Source of the DNA: Methylomonas fluvii
GTDB lineage: Bacteria; Pseudomonadota; Gammaproteobacteria; Methylococcales; Methylomonadaceae
DNA: 64,000 nt
Assembly: GCF_014850975.1 (NCBI RefSeq)
Contig: NZ_JACXST010000003.1
Span: 1,638,055 to 1,702,054, forward strand
Reading direction: 5' to 3'
The translations under genes and the position numbers were made by a program. Positions 37,133-45,779 of this stretch are shown here, piece after piece; positions within the stretch are counted from its first letter, which is position 1, and each line of letters opens with the position of its first letter. The notes beneath the pieces are model-generated. The model saw only the letters and a list, made by a program, of their open reading frames with translations. It was not told where the DNA came from and did not search any database.

Positions 37133-37718
37133 GGCCGTCCTCCTCGATTGCCAAATCCTGCACATCCAATACCCGGCTGGCGGCCAGTTCGGCCTGGTGG
37201 CGCATCGCCGCAAAATCGGCGCGCAACCATTGCTCGCGCACCAGTGCCACCAAATAGGTAATCACACCGCAACCCAGACCGGTGACGGTGGCTGTAAAGG
37301 CCGTGACCATGCTGCCGGCCATGCTGGGAATATTGCCTTGCGCCAAGGCGGCCAGGGAAATGCCCATCGGAATCAAAGTACCCATCAAGCCCAGCGCTGG
37401 CCCCAATTTAATGACGAAACGCACCTGATCCAGTTTGATCAATTGCCGATGCTCATGTGTTTGCAGTAACAGTTCCAGTTCGACATCCAGCGGCGCGGCA
37501 TTGGCGCGTTGCTGGCGACCCAGCGCGACAGCCAGATCGAGAGTAAATAAGCGCACCGTACGCGATCCGGCTTGGCGCCGCTCGAGCCATTCCTGCGCCA
37601 AGCGGCCACAGGTGTAGACCGAATAAGCGGCCAGTAAGGTGACGATCAGCAATACCGGCAGGTAGAGCGACGACGAGATCATGTACAGAATTTGTTCTAG
37701 CGTATGGGTGAGTTCCAC
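37110..37718 (-). CDS. MotA/TolQ/ExbB-type proton channel protein
   Basis: A 202-residue inner-membrane protein with three helices: SSSLYLPVLLIVTLLAAYSV, then after a cytoplasmic loop, LGPALGLMGTLIPMGISLAA and VTAFTATVTGLGCGVITYLV. The GP-LGLMGTLIPM and TxxGLxxG patterns are the ExbB/TolQ signatures. These proteins harness proton flow to drive TonB-like or other periplasmic work. It is the first gene of the four-gene chelatase/receptor operon and could power either the receptor or the periplasmic chelatase. The stop overlaps the DUF2149 gene. Confidence 0.88.
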   Translation of the reverse strand: MELTHTLEQILYMISSSLYLPVLLIVTLLAAYSVYTCGRLAQEWLERRQAGSRTVRLFTLDLAVALGRQQRANAAPLDVELELLLQTHEHRQLIKLDQVRFVIKLGPALGLMGTLIPMGISLAALAQGNIPSMAGSMVTAFTATVTGLGCGVITYLVALVREQWLRADFAAMRHQAELAASRVLDVQDLAIEEDGHALSETL

Positions 37719-37901
37719 GGCCTTCCTCCTCTATAAAATTGTTGTTGTTTTATTAAAAAATCTTTACCAATCAATCTCTTGCTCGACATACGGCAGCCGC
37801 ATTAACCTAAACGACAGGCAATAACGGGCCGTGGCTCGAAAGAACCATTTTTTTCGGATTGGGATTGAGTCAGACCAGCTTGAGCCGGCCTTGCGAGTTT
37901 T

Positions 37902-37925
37902 ACGGCGGCTTAGCAAAGCCGCCGT
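37902..37925. terminator. Hairpin downstream of the hupE-like gene
   Basis: A perfect 10-bp stem (ACGGCGGCTT and AAGCCGCCGT, four-base loop) lies 10 bases beyond the stop of the HupE-like gene. The T-rich side (CGGTTTTATTT) is on the plus strand, so it would be a weak terminator or a 3'-end stabiliser for the minus-strand transcript. Confidence 0.45.
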
Positions 37926-37935
37926 TCGGTTTTAT

Positions 37936-39042
37936 TTACAACATGGTTCTCTCCACCAACCAGAATGCTCCCATCAAACTGACCGCGACCGAGCCGCCTC
38001 TCAAAAATTTCGCAGAGGCCTCGACCTGATTGTTCAACCACCAGATCATCGGCAACACGATAGCGGCGACGGCGATTTGCCCGGTTTCTATGCCCAAGTT
38101 GAACGACAACAAGGGCAGCAAGATGCCGGTGTCGCCGGAAGAAATGTCCATTTCCTGTAACACCCCGGCAAACCCAAAACCATGAATCAAACCGAAGCCA
38201 AAGGTCAGCCAATGCCGGCCCTTGGGATGGTCGCCGCGGATGATGTTTTCTACCCCCACGTAGATAATCGTCGCGGCAATAAACGGCTCGACGAAACTGC
38301 TCGGCAATTCAATCAGATTAAGCCCGGCGCAAGCCAGCGTGATGGAATGGGCGATGGTAAAGAACGTGATGATTTTCAAGGCCGGCCAAAAGCTATGAGT
38401 CACCGCCAACAGCGCGAACAGGAACAGCAAATGATCGTAACCGGTGAGGATGTGCTCGATGCCCAGTTTAAAAAAATCGCCAAACGCCGCGAACGGAGCT
38501 TGGGGGGACTCCGCGGCCGCGACGTTGGCGATTGGTAAACTGATTTGGTCGTCGTGTTTGCCGAGCATTTTCTCGCTGAGCGCTTTGCCGTTGGCGTCCC
38601 TGACCGTCAAATACTGCTGATGGCCGTCGGGCAGCAAAGCCAAAAACTTCGACTGCACTAACAAAGCGGTTTGCACCGGCCCCGCATAGTGCAGTTCCAC
38701 CCGCGCATTATTTTGCTCGTCGAAACTGACCTGTCCTGGTTCGCTGGGCAGAACATCATGGCTATCGATATTCACGCGCAGTTGCTCGGCCAACAGTTTG
38801 GCAATAGCCGGCTTGGCCGCTTCACGTTCGGCATCGGTCACCTCCGCGTCCAAATCGGCATCCATCGGCGTGAAGGCTTCGATGTCTTGCAACGCAAACG
38901 TGACTTTGGCATCGAGTTGCGCGGGTTTAATGGTCACATCCAAGGAGCTCAAGCCCGGCGGATGCGCGTAGACCCACATAGACTGCGACATCATCAGCAC
39001 AGCCACCAACCCTCTTAAGTCTTTCAAAGTACGAAATTTCAT
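37936..39042 (-). CDS. HupE/UreJ-2 family metal transporter with periplasmic domain
   Basis: A 368-residue protein with a signal peptide ending SMWVYA, an extracytoplasmic beta domain (about 27-180), and a C-terminal membrane part with about six helices. The transporter signature FKLGIEHILTGYDHLLFLFA with the His and Asp of EHILTGYDH, then FGLIHGFGFAGVL, is that of HupE/UreJ_2, linked to nickel or cobalt uptake. It lies 10 bases downstream of a TonB receptor, in the strand order HupE fusion, receptor, HupE, next to nikR. Nickel is therefore the likely cargo. Confidence 0.88.
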   Translation of the reverse strand: MKFRTLKDLRGLVAVLMMSQSMWVYAHPPGLSSLDVTIKPAQLDAKVTFALQDIEAFTPMDADLDAEVTDAEREAAKPAIAKLLAEQLRVNIDSHDVLPSEPGQVSFDEQNNARVELHYAGPVQTALLVQSKFLALLPDGHQQYLTVRDANGKALSEKMLGKHDDQISLPIANVAAAESPQAPFAAFGDFFKLGIEHILTGYDHLLFLFALLAVTHSFWPALKIITFFTIAHSITLACAGLNLIELPSSFVEPFIAATIIYVGVENIIRGDHPKGRHWLTFGFGLIHGFGFAGVLQEMDISSGDTGILLPLLSFNLGIETGQIAVAAIVLPMIWWLNNQVEASAKFLRGGSVAVSLMGAFWLVERTML

Positions 39043-39052
39043 CTGGCGGTCC

Positions 39053-41254
39053 TTAAAAATTGACCGTGATGGTGCCGCGCACCATGCGTGGCTCGACCGG
39101 ATGTTTCAGGATGCCGGAACCGGCCGAACCTTGCGGATATTCATAGCCGTAGGCATAGGCGATGTCGTTGCTTTGCGAACCGAGGATATTGAATATATCG
39201 ATTTCAAACTTGTATTGCTTTTGCTTATAGCCGGCTCCCAGGTTGACGATGTTGGTGTCGCCTGACCATTGATCGGCGCCGTTATCATCCTGTCCCAGAT
39301 AAACTCGTCCGAAATGGCGCAAGCGGATGGTACCGAACAATCCGTTCGGCGCCTCGATGGTAGCGCCGGTAGAAACGACACGGCCTACCGAGTTGGGGAT
39401 ATACGCGTTATCGGCTGCGTACTTGGCGGTGGTCAAGGCAAAATCGGCGTCTAGCGTCAGCCACTCGAAGGGTTTGTAATAGTTGGTGAACTCGACACCG
39501 TAACGATGCGATTTGCCGGTGACGTCGGTAGTGCCCTCGTCGCCGACGAATACCAGCTCCTGGCTGGACTCTAACCACCATAGAGCAAAGGTACTGCTCA
39601 AACCGGGAATGTAATTACTACGAATACCCGCCTCGCCGCCGCGCGACCAGGCAGCAGGCCTGATTCTAGCTGCGGCCGAATCGACCGGGCTGCCGTCATT
39701 GGGATTGGCTTGCAAGGTAGTACCGCGCGCATCGTTGGAATGATAGCCATAGCCGACGTTGAAGAAATATTCGGTGTCGTACCAAGGGCCGACCACCAAG
39801 CTTAACTTCGGACTAACCATCGCTTTGCCACGGCTACCGGAGTTGGCTGCGTTGATGCCGGGATCGTGGTTCTTGTTATCCAGCACCTCAACCTCATTGT
39901 TGATGAAATCACCGCGCAAACCGGCGACGGTGCGGACTTTTTCATGCCAGTGCGTGGTATTTTTAAAATAGGTACCGACAGTAGTCACACCGACATTGCT
40001 TTTGCTGACGGTATTCAGGATTTGCCGGGCCTGAGTCTCATACAGACCTAAATCCAGAATCTGATCGTTGCGAAATTGCAAGCCGACACTGTTGTCCATT
40101 TCAAACCCAAACAGCTTGTTATAGCGGGTATGTTCGAAATGGCCACCGGTTTGGATACGGCGTTCGGATTGCAGAATCTGGTCGCCTTCCGGGCCGCGGG
40201 TAAAACCGCTGAAATTGGAAAACAAGTGCAAATCGGTATACAGCGCGTACAGATTGGCATCGTTCTTCCAATTGTCGCCTTGATTCCAAAAACTGCTGGA
40301 GACACTGTAGCGGTTGGATTCGCCACCGTCGGTCGGGTCCATACTGCCATACAAGCCGATGCTGCCGTTGTCGACAGCTGCTTGGGGAATCTGATTGGTA
40401 GCGGTCCAGCTATTGGTGTAAGCCTTGCCGTTAATCGACATGCCCCAATCGCCACGATCCAGCGTGTAACGCAGCTGGCCGTTGAACTTTTTAGAGTCTT
40501 CCGGCACTTCCCAAACGCCGTTGTAGAGATTGAATTCGCCGGCATACAGCAAATCGCCATCGCCCACTTTGGAGGAATTGGCAACTAGGGTCCGGTAGTA
40601 ATCGAACGACCCGGCGGTAAATTTGGCGATACCCTTATCTAACTTGTCTACTGTGAACATCTTGGCGTAACCGGCCGCCGAGAAATCGCCCACTTCCGCA
40701 TAATACGGGCCTTTGCCATATTCGACTTTTTTCACCAGCTCGGGAATGATGCTGTTGATGTCCATATAACCTTGACCATGCGCATGGGTGGTCATGTTCA
40801 TCGGGATGCCATCCACGTAAGTCGTGAAATCGGTACCGTGATCCAGGTTAAAACCGCGCAGGAAGTACTGGTTGGCCTTGCCGGAGCCGCTGTGTTGCGT
40901 CGCCACCGCACCGGGGACGACCTCGATCAGTTCGCCGTTGCGGGAGAACGGCCGGTGTTCAAATTGTTTCTGGTCAACCTCGCCTTGTGAGGCTGAACCG
41001 GCGATGCCGATCAGGTTTTTGCCTCTACCATCTTCCTCTACCGCTACTGCTTCCAGTTCTTCGGCTTTTTCAGCCTTCGCGGCATGCTTGGTTTTCCTCG
41101 GCTGTTTAACCTGTTCCGCAGGCTCGGATTGTGTCTCCTGCTCAACCGGCTCGGCACTTGGCGCGGCCTGCAAGGTCGCGCAGCTTAGGCCCAAAATGAT
41201 TTCCAGGGCAACAATCAACGGTTTCTTTTTCATCATGGCGTTATACGGATTCAT
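39053..41254 (-). CDS. TonB-dependent receptor, probable nickel receptor
   Basis: A 733-residue outer-membrane receptor. A signal peptide (ending CATLQA) is followed by a Glu/Lys-rich linker (about 32-75) and a plug with NGELIEVVPGAVATQHSG, NQYFLRGFNLDHGTDFTTYV and a His-containing loop MTTHAHGQGYMDIN. The barrel ends GTITVNF. GGAGCTGAA precedes the ATG. Its close partners are two HupE-type transporters, with nikR further upstream, the context of known Ni/Co receptors. Substrate from context only. Confidence 0.88.
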   Translation of the reverse strand: MNPYNAMMKKKPLIVALEIILGLSCATLQAAPSAEPVEQETQSEPAEQVKQPRKTKHAAKAEKAEELEAVAVEEDGRGKNLIGIAGSASQGEVDQKQFEHRPFSRNGELIEVVPGAVATQHSGSGKANQYFLRGFNLDHGTDFTTYVDGIPMNMTTHAHGQGYMDINSIIPELVKKVEYGKGPYYAEVGDFSAAGYAKMFTVDKLDKGIAKFTAGSFDYYRTLVANSSKVGDGDLLYAGEFNLYNGVWEVPEDSKKFNGQLRYTLDRGDWGMSINGKAYTNSWTATNQIPQAAVDNGSIGLYGSMDPTDGGESNRYSVSSSFWNQGDNWKNDANLYALYTDLHLFSNFSGFTRGPEGDQILQSERRIQTGGHFEHTRYNKLFGFEMDNSVGLQFRNDQILDLGLYETQARQILNTVSKSNVGVTTVGTYFKNTTHWHEKVRTVAGLRGDFINNEVEVLDNKNHDPGINAANSGSRGKAMVSPKLSLVVGPWYDTEYFFNVGYGYHSNDARGTTLQANPNDGSPVDSAAARIRPAAWSRGGEAGIRSNYIPGLSSTFALWWLESSQELVFVGDEGTTDVTGKSHRYGVEFTNYYKPFEWLTLDADFALTTAKYAADNAYIPNSVGRVVSTGATIEAPNGLFGTIRLRHFGRVYLGQDDNGADQWSGDTNIVNLGAGYKQKQYKFEIDIFNILGSQSNDIAYAYGYEYPQGSAGSGILKHPVEPRMVRGTITVNF

Positions 41255-41341
41255 TTCAGCTCCTTTACTGACCGTTAACAGGTGTTAGCGCATAAACGAC
41301 TTGGGCTCGGCGGACGTGAGTTTGGCTGTGCATTGTCTTCC

Positions 41342-42772
41342 TCATAAGTTGAATACTTTGTTGGTTTTTATTGTTATGTTTGGATAGGGAATCGCTCTGT
41401 CGAGCGGTTTTACTGACATTGCAAACGGCAAGCGCAATTGGCTTACCCAAAGCAAATGAATGCTAACAATCCCGCCTAGAGACTTAGCCTCGGCGGTTAA
41501 AGACGATAGAAAATTTGTAGGGCAAACCAAGCGGGCGCTGGCAGAATGCCGACTAGGATCTTGATTGCCAACGGCGCCATCAGGCCTGAAGTGTATGGTC
41601 GTTTGGGTAGGGAGATTGCCGCTGTAAGGTCGGGCAAATTTCGCTTGAAGAGCAAACTCTTCAATGAAGGAATTCGAGGTGGTGCAGGAATTTTGAAACG
41701 CTTGCGAGGAGGCTAAAACTTTCGAAACGGGCGGCGAAGTGAGGCCGACGCCGTTGCTGAGCAGATGCTTGCCGGGGGTGTGGTTGACATCCCGGTAATA
41801 GTGCTTGAAATCTAATCCGGCATTGACCAGATGATCGGCGTCGAACAACGCTCGATCCGGGCAAATAGCTACAAGCTGAGAAGGTTGGGTGTCGACAAGC
41901 AAGCGATAATCTTGAGCACCACTGCCACCCTGAGGCTTGTTAAACGATAGTTTTAGCTTACCAACAGCCCCGTGCGTGACAGCAACGCTTGCCATGTCTC
42001 GGCATGCTTGCAAATCAGCGATAAGCTCTAGTTGCAGGGCGAGCGAACGAGCATAGTCCCCTCCCGCGGCCTGCATTGCCCACCAAGTTGAAGTTGTTTG
42101 CGGCAAACCGGCATGGTGCACCAGTAATTTGGCAGGCGCATTCAAATGGTCTTCACGGTCAGCATCAGCGGATTTGGCCAATGCCGCGTTCGCAAACATC
42201 GCAGTCAACAGACACGTGACGCAAAACACCACCAGTTTGGCGACCAATATCCCCGCGCCATGCAACAGCAAGGTCGCCAGCATGAAGCCCAAGGTGTATG
42301 AAATCAAACTGGCCGAGGTGGATATTTCCTGACCGTGCGCGTAACCGTGGAAGAACGCAAAAAACGCCACGATCAACACGTTAACTTTGGCGCTGAAACG
42401 CACCTTGCGGGTAATCAATACGCTGAACACCGCGCACGACAACAGGATGATGCCTTCGACGCTGGGAAGCGCGATGCCGGCCGCACCGGCCAATCCACCC
42501 AAACTCATCACGCCGACGAAGGCCAGCGGCAACATCCAGATGGCCTGTCCGCGCAATTGCGCAGCCCAGATACCCACGGCCAACATGGTGACCAAGTGAT
42601 CGAGACCGATCAGGGGGTGATTAAAACCGTTACTCCACCCTATATCATCGAAATCGATAAATTGCGTGCTCAAAAAGGCCAACAACAACAAAAACGGCAA
42701 CCCAAACGATAGCAATAGCTTGCCGGGACTACGTCCGGCATCGGCAAATTTGCTGGTAGGACTGGATTTCAT
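41342..42772 (-). CDS. HupE/UreJ-like transporter with unusual C-terminal extension
   Basis: A 476-residue frame. Residues about 15-205 are a HupE/UreJ transporter with six to seven helices and the motifs GFNHPLIGLDHLVTMLAVGI and FFHGYAHGQEIS, whose His and Asp residues are the expected metal ligands. Family members normally stop near residue 200. Here about 190 residues of soluble sequence follow (from HLNAPAKLLVHHAGLPQTTS), including four cysteines, with no family I recognise. The last about 75 residues have low-complexity character and an alternative open frame overlaps them (stop near 41497) ending in a hydrophobic segment, so the true 3' end is uncertain and a frameshift is possible. It begins the transporter-receptor-transporter run and is 88 bases from the receptor gene. 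Confidence 0.75.
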   Translation of the reverse strand: MKSSPTSKFADAGRSPGKLLLSFGLPFLLLLAFLSTQFIDFDDIGWSNGFNHPLIGLDHLVTMLAVGIWAAQLRGQAIWMLPLAFVGVMSLGGLAGAAGIALPSVEGIILLSCAVFSVLITRKVRFSAKVNVLIVAFFAFFHGYAHGQEISTSASLISYTLGFMLATLLLHGAGILVAKLVVFCVTCLLTAMFANAALAKSADADREDHLNAPAKLLVHHAGLPQTTSTWWAMQAAGGDYARSLALQLELIADLQACRDMASVAVTHGAVGKLKLSFNKPQGGSGAQDYRLLVDTQPSQLVAICPDRALFDADHLVNAGLDFKHYYRDVNHTPGKHLLSNGVGLTSPPVSKVLASSQAFQNSCTTSNSFIEEFALQAKFARPYSGNLPTQTTIHFRPDGAVGNQDPSRHSASARLVCPTNFLSSLTAEAKSLGGIVSIHLLWVSQLRLPFAMSVKPLDRAIPYPNITIKTNKVFNL

Positions 42773-43155
42773 GGTGTCTATGGCAAAGCGTTTGCGCTAC
42801 TTGAAGAGGGGTCAGATGATACCGCAAAAATATGAATTTAAAAATTTCGCGCTTAAATTTCAGTATACGTTGCGGTTTCGGCATTTTTGAGAATGCCGCG
42901 AATTCAGCCGAATCAGCCGCTTAAAGCAAGCATTGGCAAGGCTTGCGCCACACCCTGTAGCCGTCAAAAACCCAAGCAGATTGTCCACGGTTTTCTATGG
43001 AAACCCATCCGCAATTCGCGTTCAATCGCTTCGCTGCGAAAAACCGAACTAGACATTGAGGTTGATTGTGTATGAAAATAAAAAAAACATTCTTAAGTCT
43101 GCATTCTGCGACCTATTGCTCAGTTGACAAGATGCTATAGCGGGCTAGTCGCTTT
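42773..43155. other. Intergenic region between nikR and the hupE-like fusion gene
   Basis: About 383 bases, with an AT-rich part at 42825-42870 and another at 43070-43110. It must contain the promoter of the minus-strand nickel-uptake genes. A lone GTATGA (43068-43073) resembles one half of the E. coli NikR site, without its partner at the expected spacing. No gene is recognised. Confidence 0.4.
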
Positions 43156-43620
43156 TTAACTGTGCGTATGAAAGTGGGCGTGCGAAGAATGACCGTGATG
43201 GGAATGTTGCAAGGTAGCAATTTTTATGGGTATCAGGTTAAGGGAGCTGTGCCGTACACCGGTTTCGGCAGACAATTTATCGGCGAGTGAGCGAATTTGC
43301 GCCGTTAAACCGCGCAGAAACAAAGTTTCCAGACAGTCATCGTGATCCAGATGCACGTGCATAGATGACACCACCAGATCGTGGGCTTCGTGTTGGTGGT
43401 TGGTCAAACGTTCCGCCAGATTGCGCTCGTGATGATTGTAGACATAAGACAAGGTGGCAATACTGTAGATGGCTTGATCCTGAACCAGACGCTTGGTTTC
43501 TATTTCCTTGCGTAGTATGTCGCGGACAGCCTCTGAACGGTTCGAATAACTATGCGCAGCTATCCATTGGTCGAATTGCGCGGCCAGTTCGTCGCTGAGT
43601 GAGATGGTAAAACGCTCCAC
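43156..43620 (-). CDS. nikR: Nickel-responsive regulator NikR
   Basis: A 154-residue NikR. The N-terminal ribbon-helix-helix is MERFTISLSDELAAQFDQWI, with the SNRSEAVRDILR helix. The C-terminal ACT-like nickel domain has YNHHERNLAERLTNHQHEAH, SSMHVHLDHDDCLETLFLRG and the nickel ligands His, His and Cys of HVHLDHDDCLE. A His-rich tail (HSHHGHSSHAHFHTHS) is an addition that may buffer nickel. NikR with bound nickel represses uptake genes; here these are likely the HupE/receptor genes downstream, and possibly the divergent operon at 43764. Confidence 0.94.
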   Translation of the reverse strand: MERFTISLSDELAAQFDQWIAAHSYSNRSEAVRDILRKEIETKRLVQDQAIYSIATLSYVYNHHERNLAERLTNHQHEAHDLVVSSMHVHLDHDDCLETLFLRGLTAQIRSLADKLSAETGVRHSSLNLIPIKIATLQHSHHGHSSHAHFHTHS

Positions 43621-43640
43621 AGTCTGCTCCTATGCTTATT

Positions 43641-43666
43641 GTTATGGGAAACCACAGAATTATAAC
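43641..43666. promoter_or_regulatory. Candidate NikR operator
   Basis: GTTAT (43641-43645) and its complement ATAAC (43662-43666) are separated by 16 bases, close to the geometry of the E. coli NikR site (GTATGA-N16-TCATAC), though the arms are only 5 bp. It lies 20 bases upstream of nikR and about 100 bases before the divergent operon, so it could control both. Chance occurrence is possible. Confidence 0.3.
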
Positions 43667-43763
43667 GCAAGCCCATCTCTACTGACGCGGGGGCGGCCCA
43701 GCCATTGCCGAAACAGATAACATTCCACCGGTTTTCCGGCTCACTTTTTGATAGAGGCATTTC

Positions 43764-44342
43764 ATGTCCGCCGGGCAATACACGCACGATAACTTCACCA
43801 AGATTCTGATACGCAGTCAGATTTTGATCGCACTCTTGCTGTTGCTCACGCTTGTAGCCGCGGATTTCTGGTTTCCGTCCGCCTACAGCCTGAAAGCCGG
43901 CATACACGGCGTAAGCGCCATTTTGGCCGTATTAGTCGGCACCTTTTTGACGCATAGAGCTTTTCCTTTGATTAAAGGTATGAAAGTCAATTTGGAGTCG
44001 TTGCGTCGCTGGTTGCTGGCCGCCACCTTGCTGAATTTGGCCGGCGCGATTAGCGGTAATTGGATCTATATGCGCTATCGGGGCCAGGACGGACCGCGCG
44101 ACTGGATCTTGGCACATCGACCGCTGTTTCATAACGTATTGATGGAATTCAAGGAATTCATCTCGCTGTTCCCGTTTCCGTTAATGCTGTCCGCCACCGT
44201 ACTACTCTATTACTACGGCCTGCCGATGCAAATCCGTCGCGACTTATGCAAATTTGTCGGCATCACTATCCTGGTGTCCTGGAGCTTTTTGATGCTCGGC
44301 TTCGTAGTCGGCCTGATTCTGGCCAAATTGCGTTTCGTTTAG
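43764..44342 (+). CDS. Multi-pass membrane protein of unknown function
   Basis: A 192-residue protein with about four to five helices: ILIALLLLLTLVAADFWF, AGIHGVSAILAVLVGTFL, RRWLLAATLLNLAGAISG, FISLFPFPLMLSATVLLYYY and ILVSWSFLMLGFVVGLI. Histidines next to or within helices (IHGV, THRAF, AHRPLFHNV) could bind metal or haem, but no family is recognised. GAGG precedes the ATG. It is the first of four closely spaced genes (gaps 10 and 18 bases, then a 4-base overlap) that end with a CopC-fold protein and a membrane-anchored periplasmic protein, divergent from nikR. Confidence 0.7.
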   Translation: MSAGQYTHDNFTKILIRSQILIALLLLLTLVAADFWFPSAYSLKAGIHGVSAILAVLVGTFLTHRAFPLIKGMKVNLESLRRWLLAATLLNLAGAISGNWIYMRYRGQDGPRDWILAHRPLFHNVLMEFKEFISLFPFPLMLSATVLLYYYGLPMQIRRDLCKFVGITILVSWSFLMLGFVVGLILAKLRFV

Positions 44343-44352
44343 GGAGCTTACG

Positions 44353-44763
44353 ATGAAACCTGATCAACTTCAGCAGCCAAGCACAGAGCGAACAGCCTAT
44401 ACAGGTCCGGCAGTAGCCGCCAGCTTATCGGTGTTGTTGGCCTTTTTCACGCTAATGGTCAGCCACCATATTTCCAGGCTTTCCCCCGGACTGGACAACA
44501 TGGTACACAGCTTTGGTTATTGGATACCCGGCTCACAGGGCAGCGGTCCCGACGGCAGTATCGGCTCTTACACCGGCAAAGAAACCCTGGCGTTGTTCGT
44601 ATGGTTTGTCAGCTGGCTGCTATTCCATGTGCTCTGGCGCAAACAAAATTTATCGCTAAGCGCTTGGACTAAGGTTTTTATCGCCGCCTTAGGCTTGATT
44701 ACACTGGGCTTCTTCCATCCGCTTTCCGACCCCATCGTGCTATTTATTGCCGCATTATTCTGA
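44353..44763 (+). CDS. Small membrane protein of unknown function
   Basis: A 136-residue protein with about three helices (PAVAASLSVLLAFFTLMVSH, ETLALFVWFVSWLLFHVLW, VFIAALGLITLGFFHPL). Between helices 1 and 2 lies a Gly/Ser-rich loop (GYWIPGSQGSGPDGSIGSYT). A GGGAG site precedes the ATG. It is the second gene of the operon divergent from nikR. Not recognised; the His residues at helix ends (SHHISR, FFHPL) are notable in a metal context. Confidence 0.65.
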   Translation: MKPDQLQQPSTERTAYTGPAVAASLSVLLAFFTLMVSHHISRLSPGLDNMVHSFGYWIPGSQGSGPDGSIGSYTGKETLALFVWFVSWLLFHVLWRKQNLSLSAWTKVFIAALGLITLGFFHPLSDPIVLFIAALF

Positions 44764-44781
44764 AAAGGCTGGCTGACATTT

Positions 44782-45168
44782 ATGACTCACAAGACCGCGA
44801 AAACAATCGCCGCCGCACTGGTGCTAATGGGCTTCAGTTTGGCATGCCTTGCGGAAGGCGTATTGCTCAAATCCGAGCCCAAAGACAATACCGAGGTAGC
44901 GAACTTTGATGGCAATATCAAACTCTGGTTTAGCGGCAATGTCAGCGAACGCTCACCCTCCGTGGTAGTCGTTGATGGCCAGGGCAAACGTGTCGACAAT
45001 GCGGATACCCGGCTGGTGCTCGGCGAACGCCATCGCCTAACCGCCAGCACCAGAGCCTTGCAGCCCGGCCCGCACGCGATCCGTTACCGGGTCGTCACTG
45101 AGGACGGATTGATCGTCAGCGGCGTACTGAAATTTACAGTGACCGACAGCACCGAGGTAAAACCATGA
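44782..45168 (+). CDS. CopC-fold periplasmic protein lacking copper ligands
   Basis: A 128-residue exported protein with a signal peptide ending ACLA. The fold is that of CopC: VLLKSEPKDNTEVANFDGNI, LWFSGNVSERSPSVVVVDGQ, HAIRYRVVTEDGLIVSGVLK. In copper-binding CopC the mature N-terminal His and the DGH motif hold Cu(II). Here the mature start is Glu-Gly and DGH is replaced by DGL, so the classical Cu(II) site is absent. It may bind another metal, or act structurally, within the four-gene operon. The stop overlaps the next gene's start (ATGA). Confidence 0.85.
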   Translation: MTHKTAKTIAAALVLMGFSLACLAEGVLLKSEPKDNTEVANFDGNIKLWFSGNVSERSPSVVVVDGQGKRVDNADTRLVLGERHRLTASTRALQPGPHAIRYRVVTEDGLIVSGVLKFTVTDSTEVKP

Positions 45169-45779
45169 CTACTTTGAAAACCTGGCTGCTAGCCACGCTA
45201 CTTTGCGCGTTTGCCTGGCAAGCCGGCGCCTCGGTGCCGCTGGGCGGCAATCGAAAAGGCGTGGGCGGCGCCTTTGACATGTACGGATGCATGCAAAGCA
45301 ACAATTACTATGTGGTCAACTTCGCGGCCTACCAATTCGATCCCAGCCAAACCAAGGACAGCAAAACCCTGCCGACTGCGGAATGCATCGACATCCCGTC
45401 AGTGGGCAAAACCCAGATTACCTTGGATTTGCTGGATAGAGACGTTCGCAAAAAACCGGTGGCGTTGAAAATTCTGCGCGAAGACGGCGCAACGCTTGCC
45501 GAACTGCCGATGGCAGTTGCCAAGCAGGGCGTGGTTTCCGTGGGCGTGGATTTTAAGTCCCCCGGAAAATATCAAGCAACATTACTGGTTAACGACACGG
45601 ATTTGCATACAGATCCGGAAATTAGCGCCTTGCATATCCCACTGACAGTCGCCTTGGTTGTCGAACAACCCGCCACCGAAAAGCCGCTGTGGATATTTTT
45701 CATTGTGATCGGGATATTAGTAGCGGCATTGGCTTACTTCCTGCCTCGGCTGTTGAGATCAAAACCTGCCGACGCCTAG
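45165..45779 (+). CDS. Membrane-anchored periplasmic protein of unknown function
   Basis: A 204-residue protein: signal peptide (about 1-22, ending WQAGA), a periplasmic beta-rich domain with two Cys (DMYGCMQSNNYYVVNF and PTAECIDIPS) that could form a disulphide, then a C-terminal helix (LWIFFIVIGILVAALAYFLP) and basic tail. The beta region VALKILREDGATLAELPM and FKSPGKYQATLLVN resembles an immunoglobulin-like copper-handling fold, but no family is recognised. It is the last gene of the operon and overlaps the CopC-like gene, which suggests the two proteins act together. Confidence 0.7.
   Translation: MTTLKTWLLATLLCAFAWQAGASVPLGGNRKGVGGAFDMYGCMQSNNYYVVNFAAYQFDPSQTKDSKTLPTAECIDIPSVGKTQITLDLLDRDVRKKPVALKILREDGATLAELPMAVAKQGVVSVGVDFKSPGKYQATLLVNDTDLHTDPEISALHIPLTVALVVEQPATEKPLWIFFIVIGILVAALAYFLPRLLRSKPADA

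Noticed and set aside
36797..37213. Longer start for the DUF2149 gene at 37213
   Set aside because: The extra 27 residues are the out-of-frame translation of the ExbB-like gene; the ATG at 37132 gives the family-like N-terminus.
43068..43073. GTATGA as a NikR half-site before the nickel-uptake genes
   Set aside because: No matching TCATAC or similar arm at 16 bases; a lone hexamer is expected by chance.
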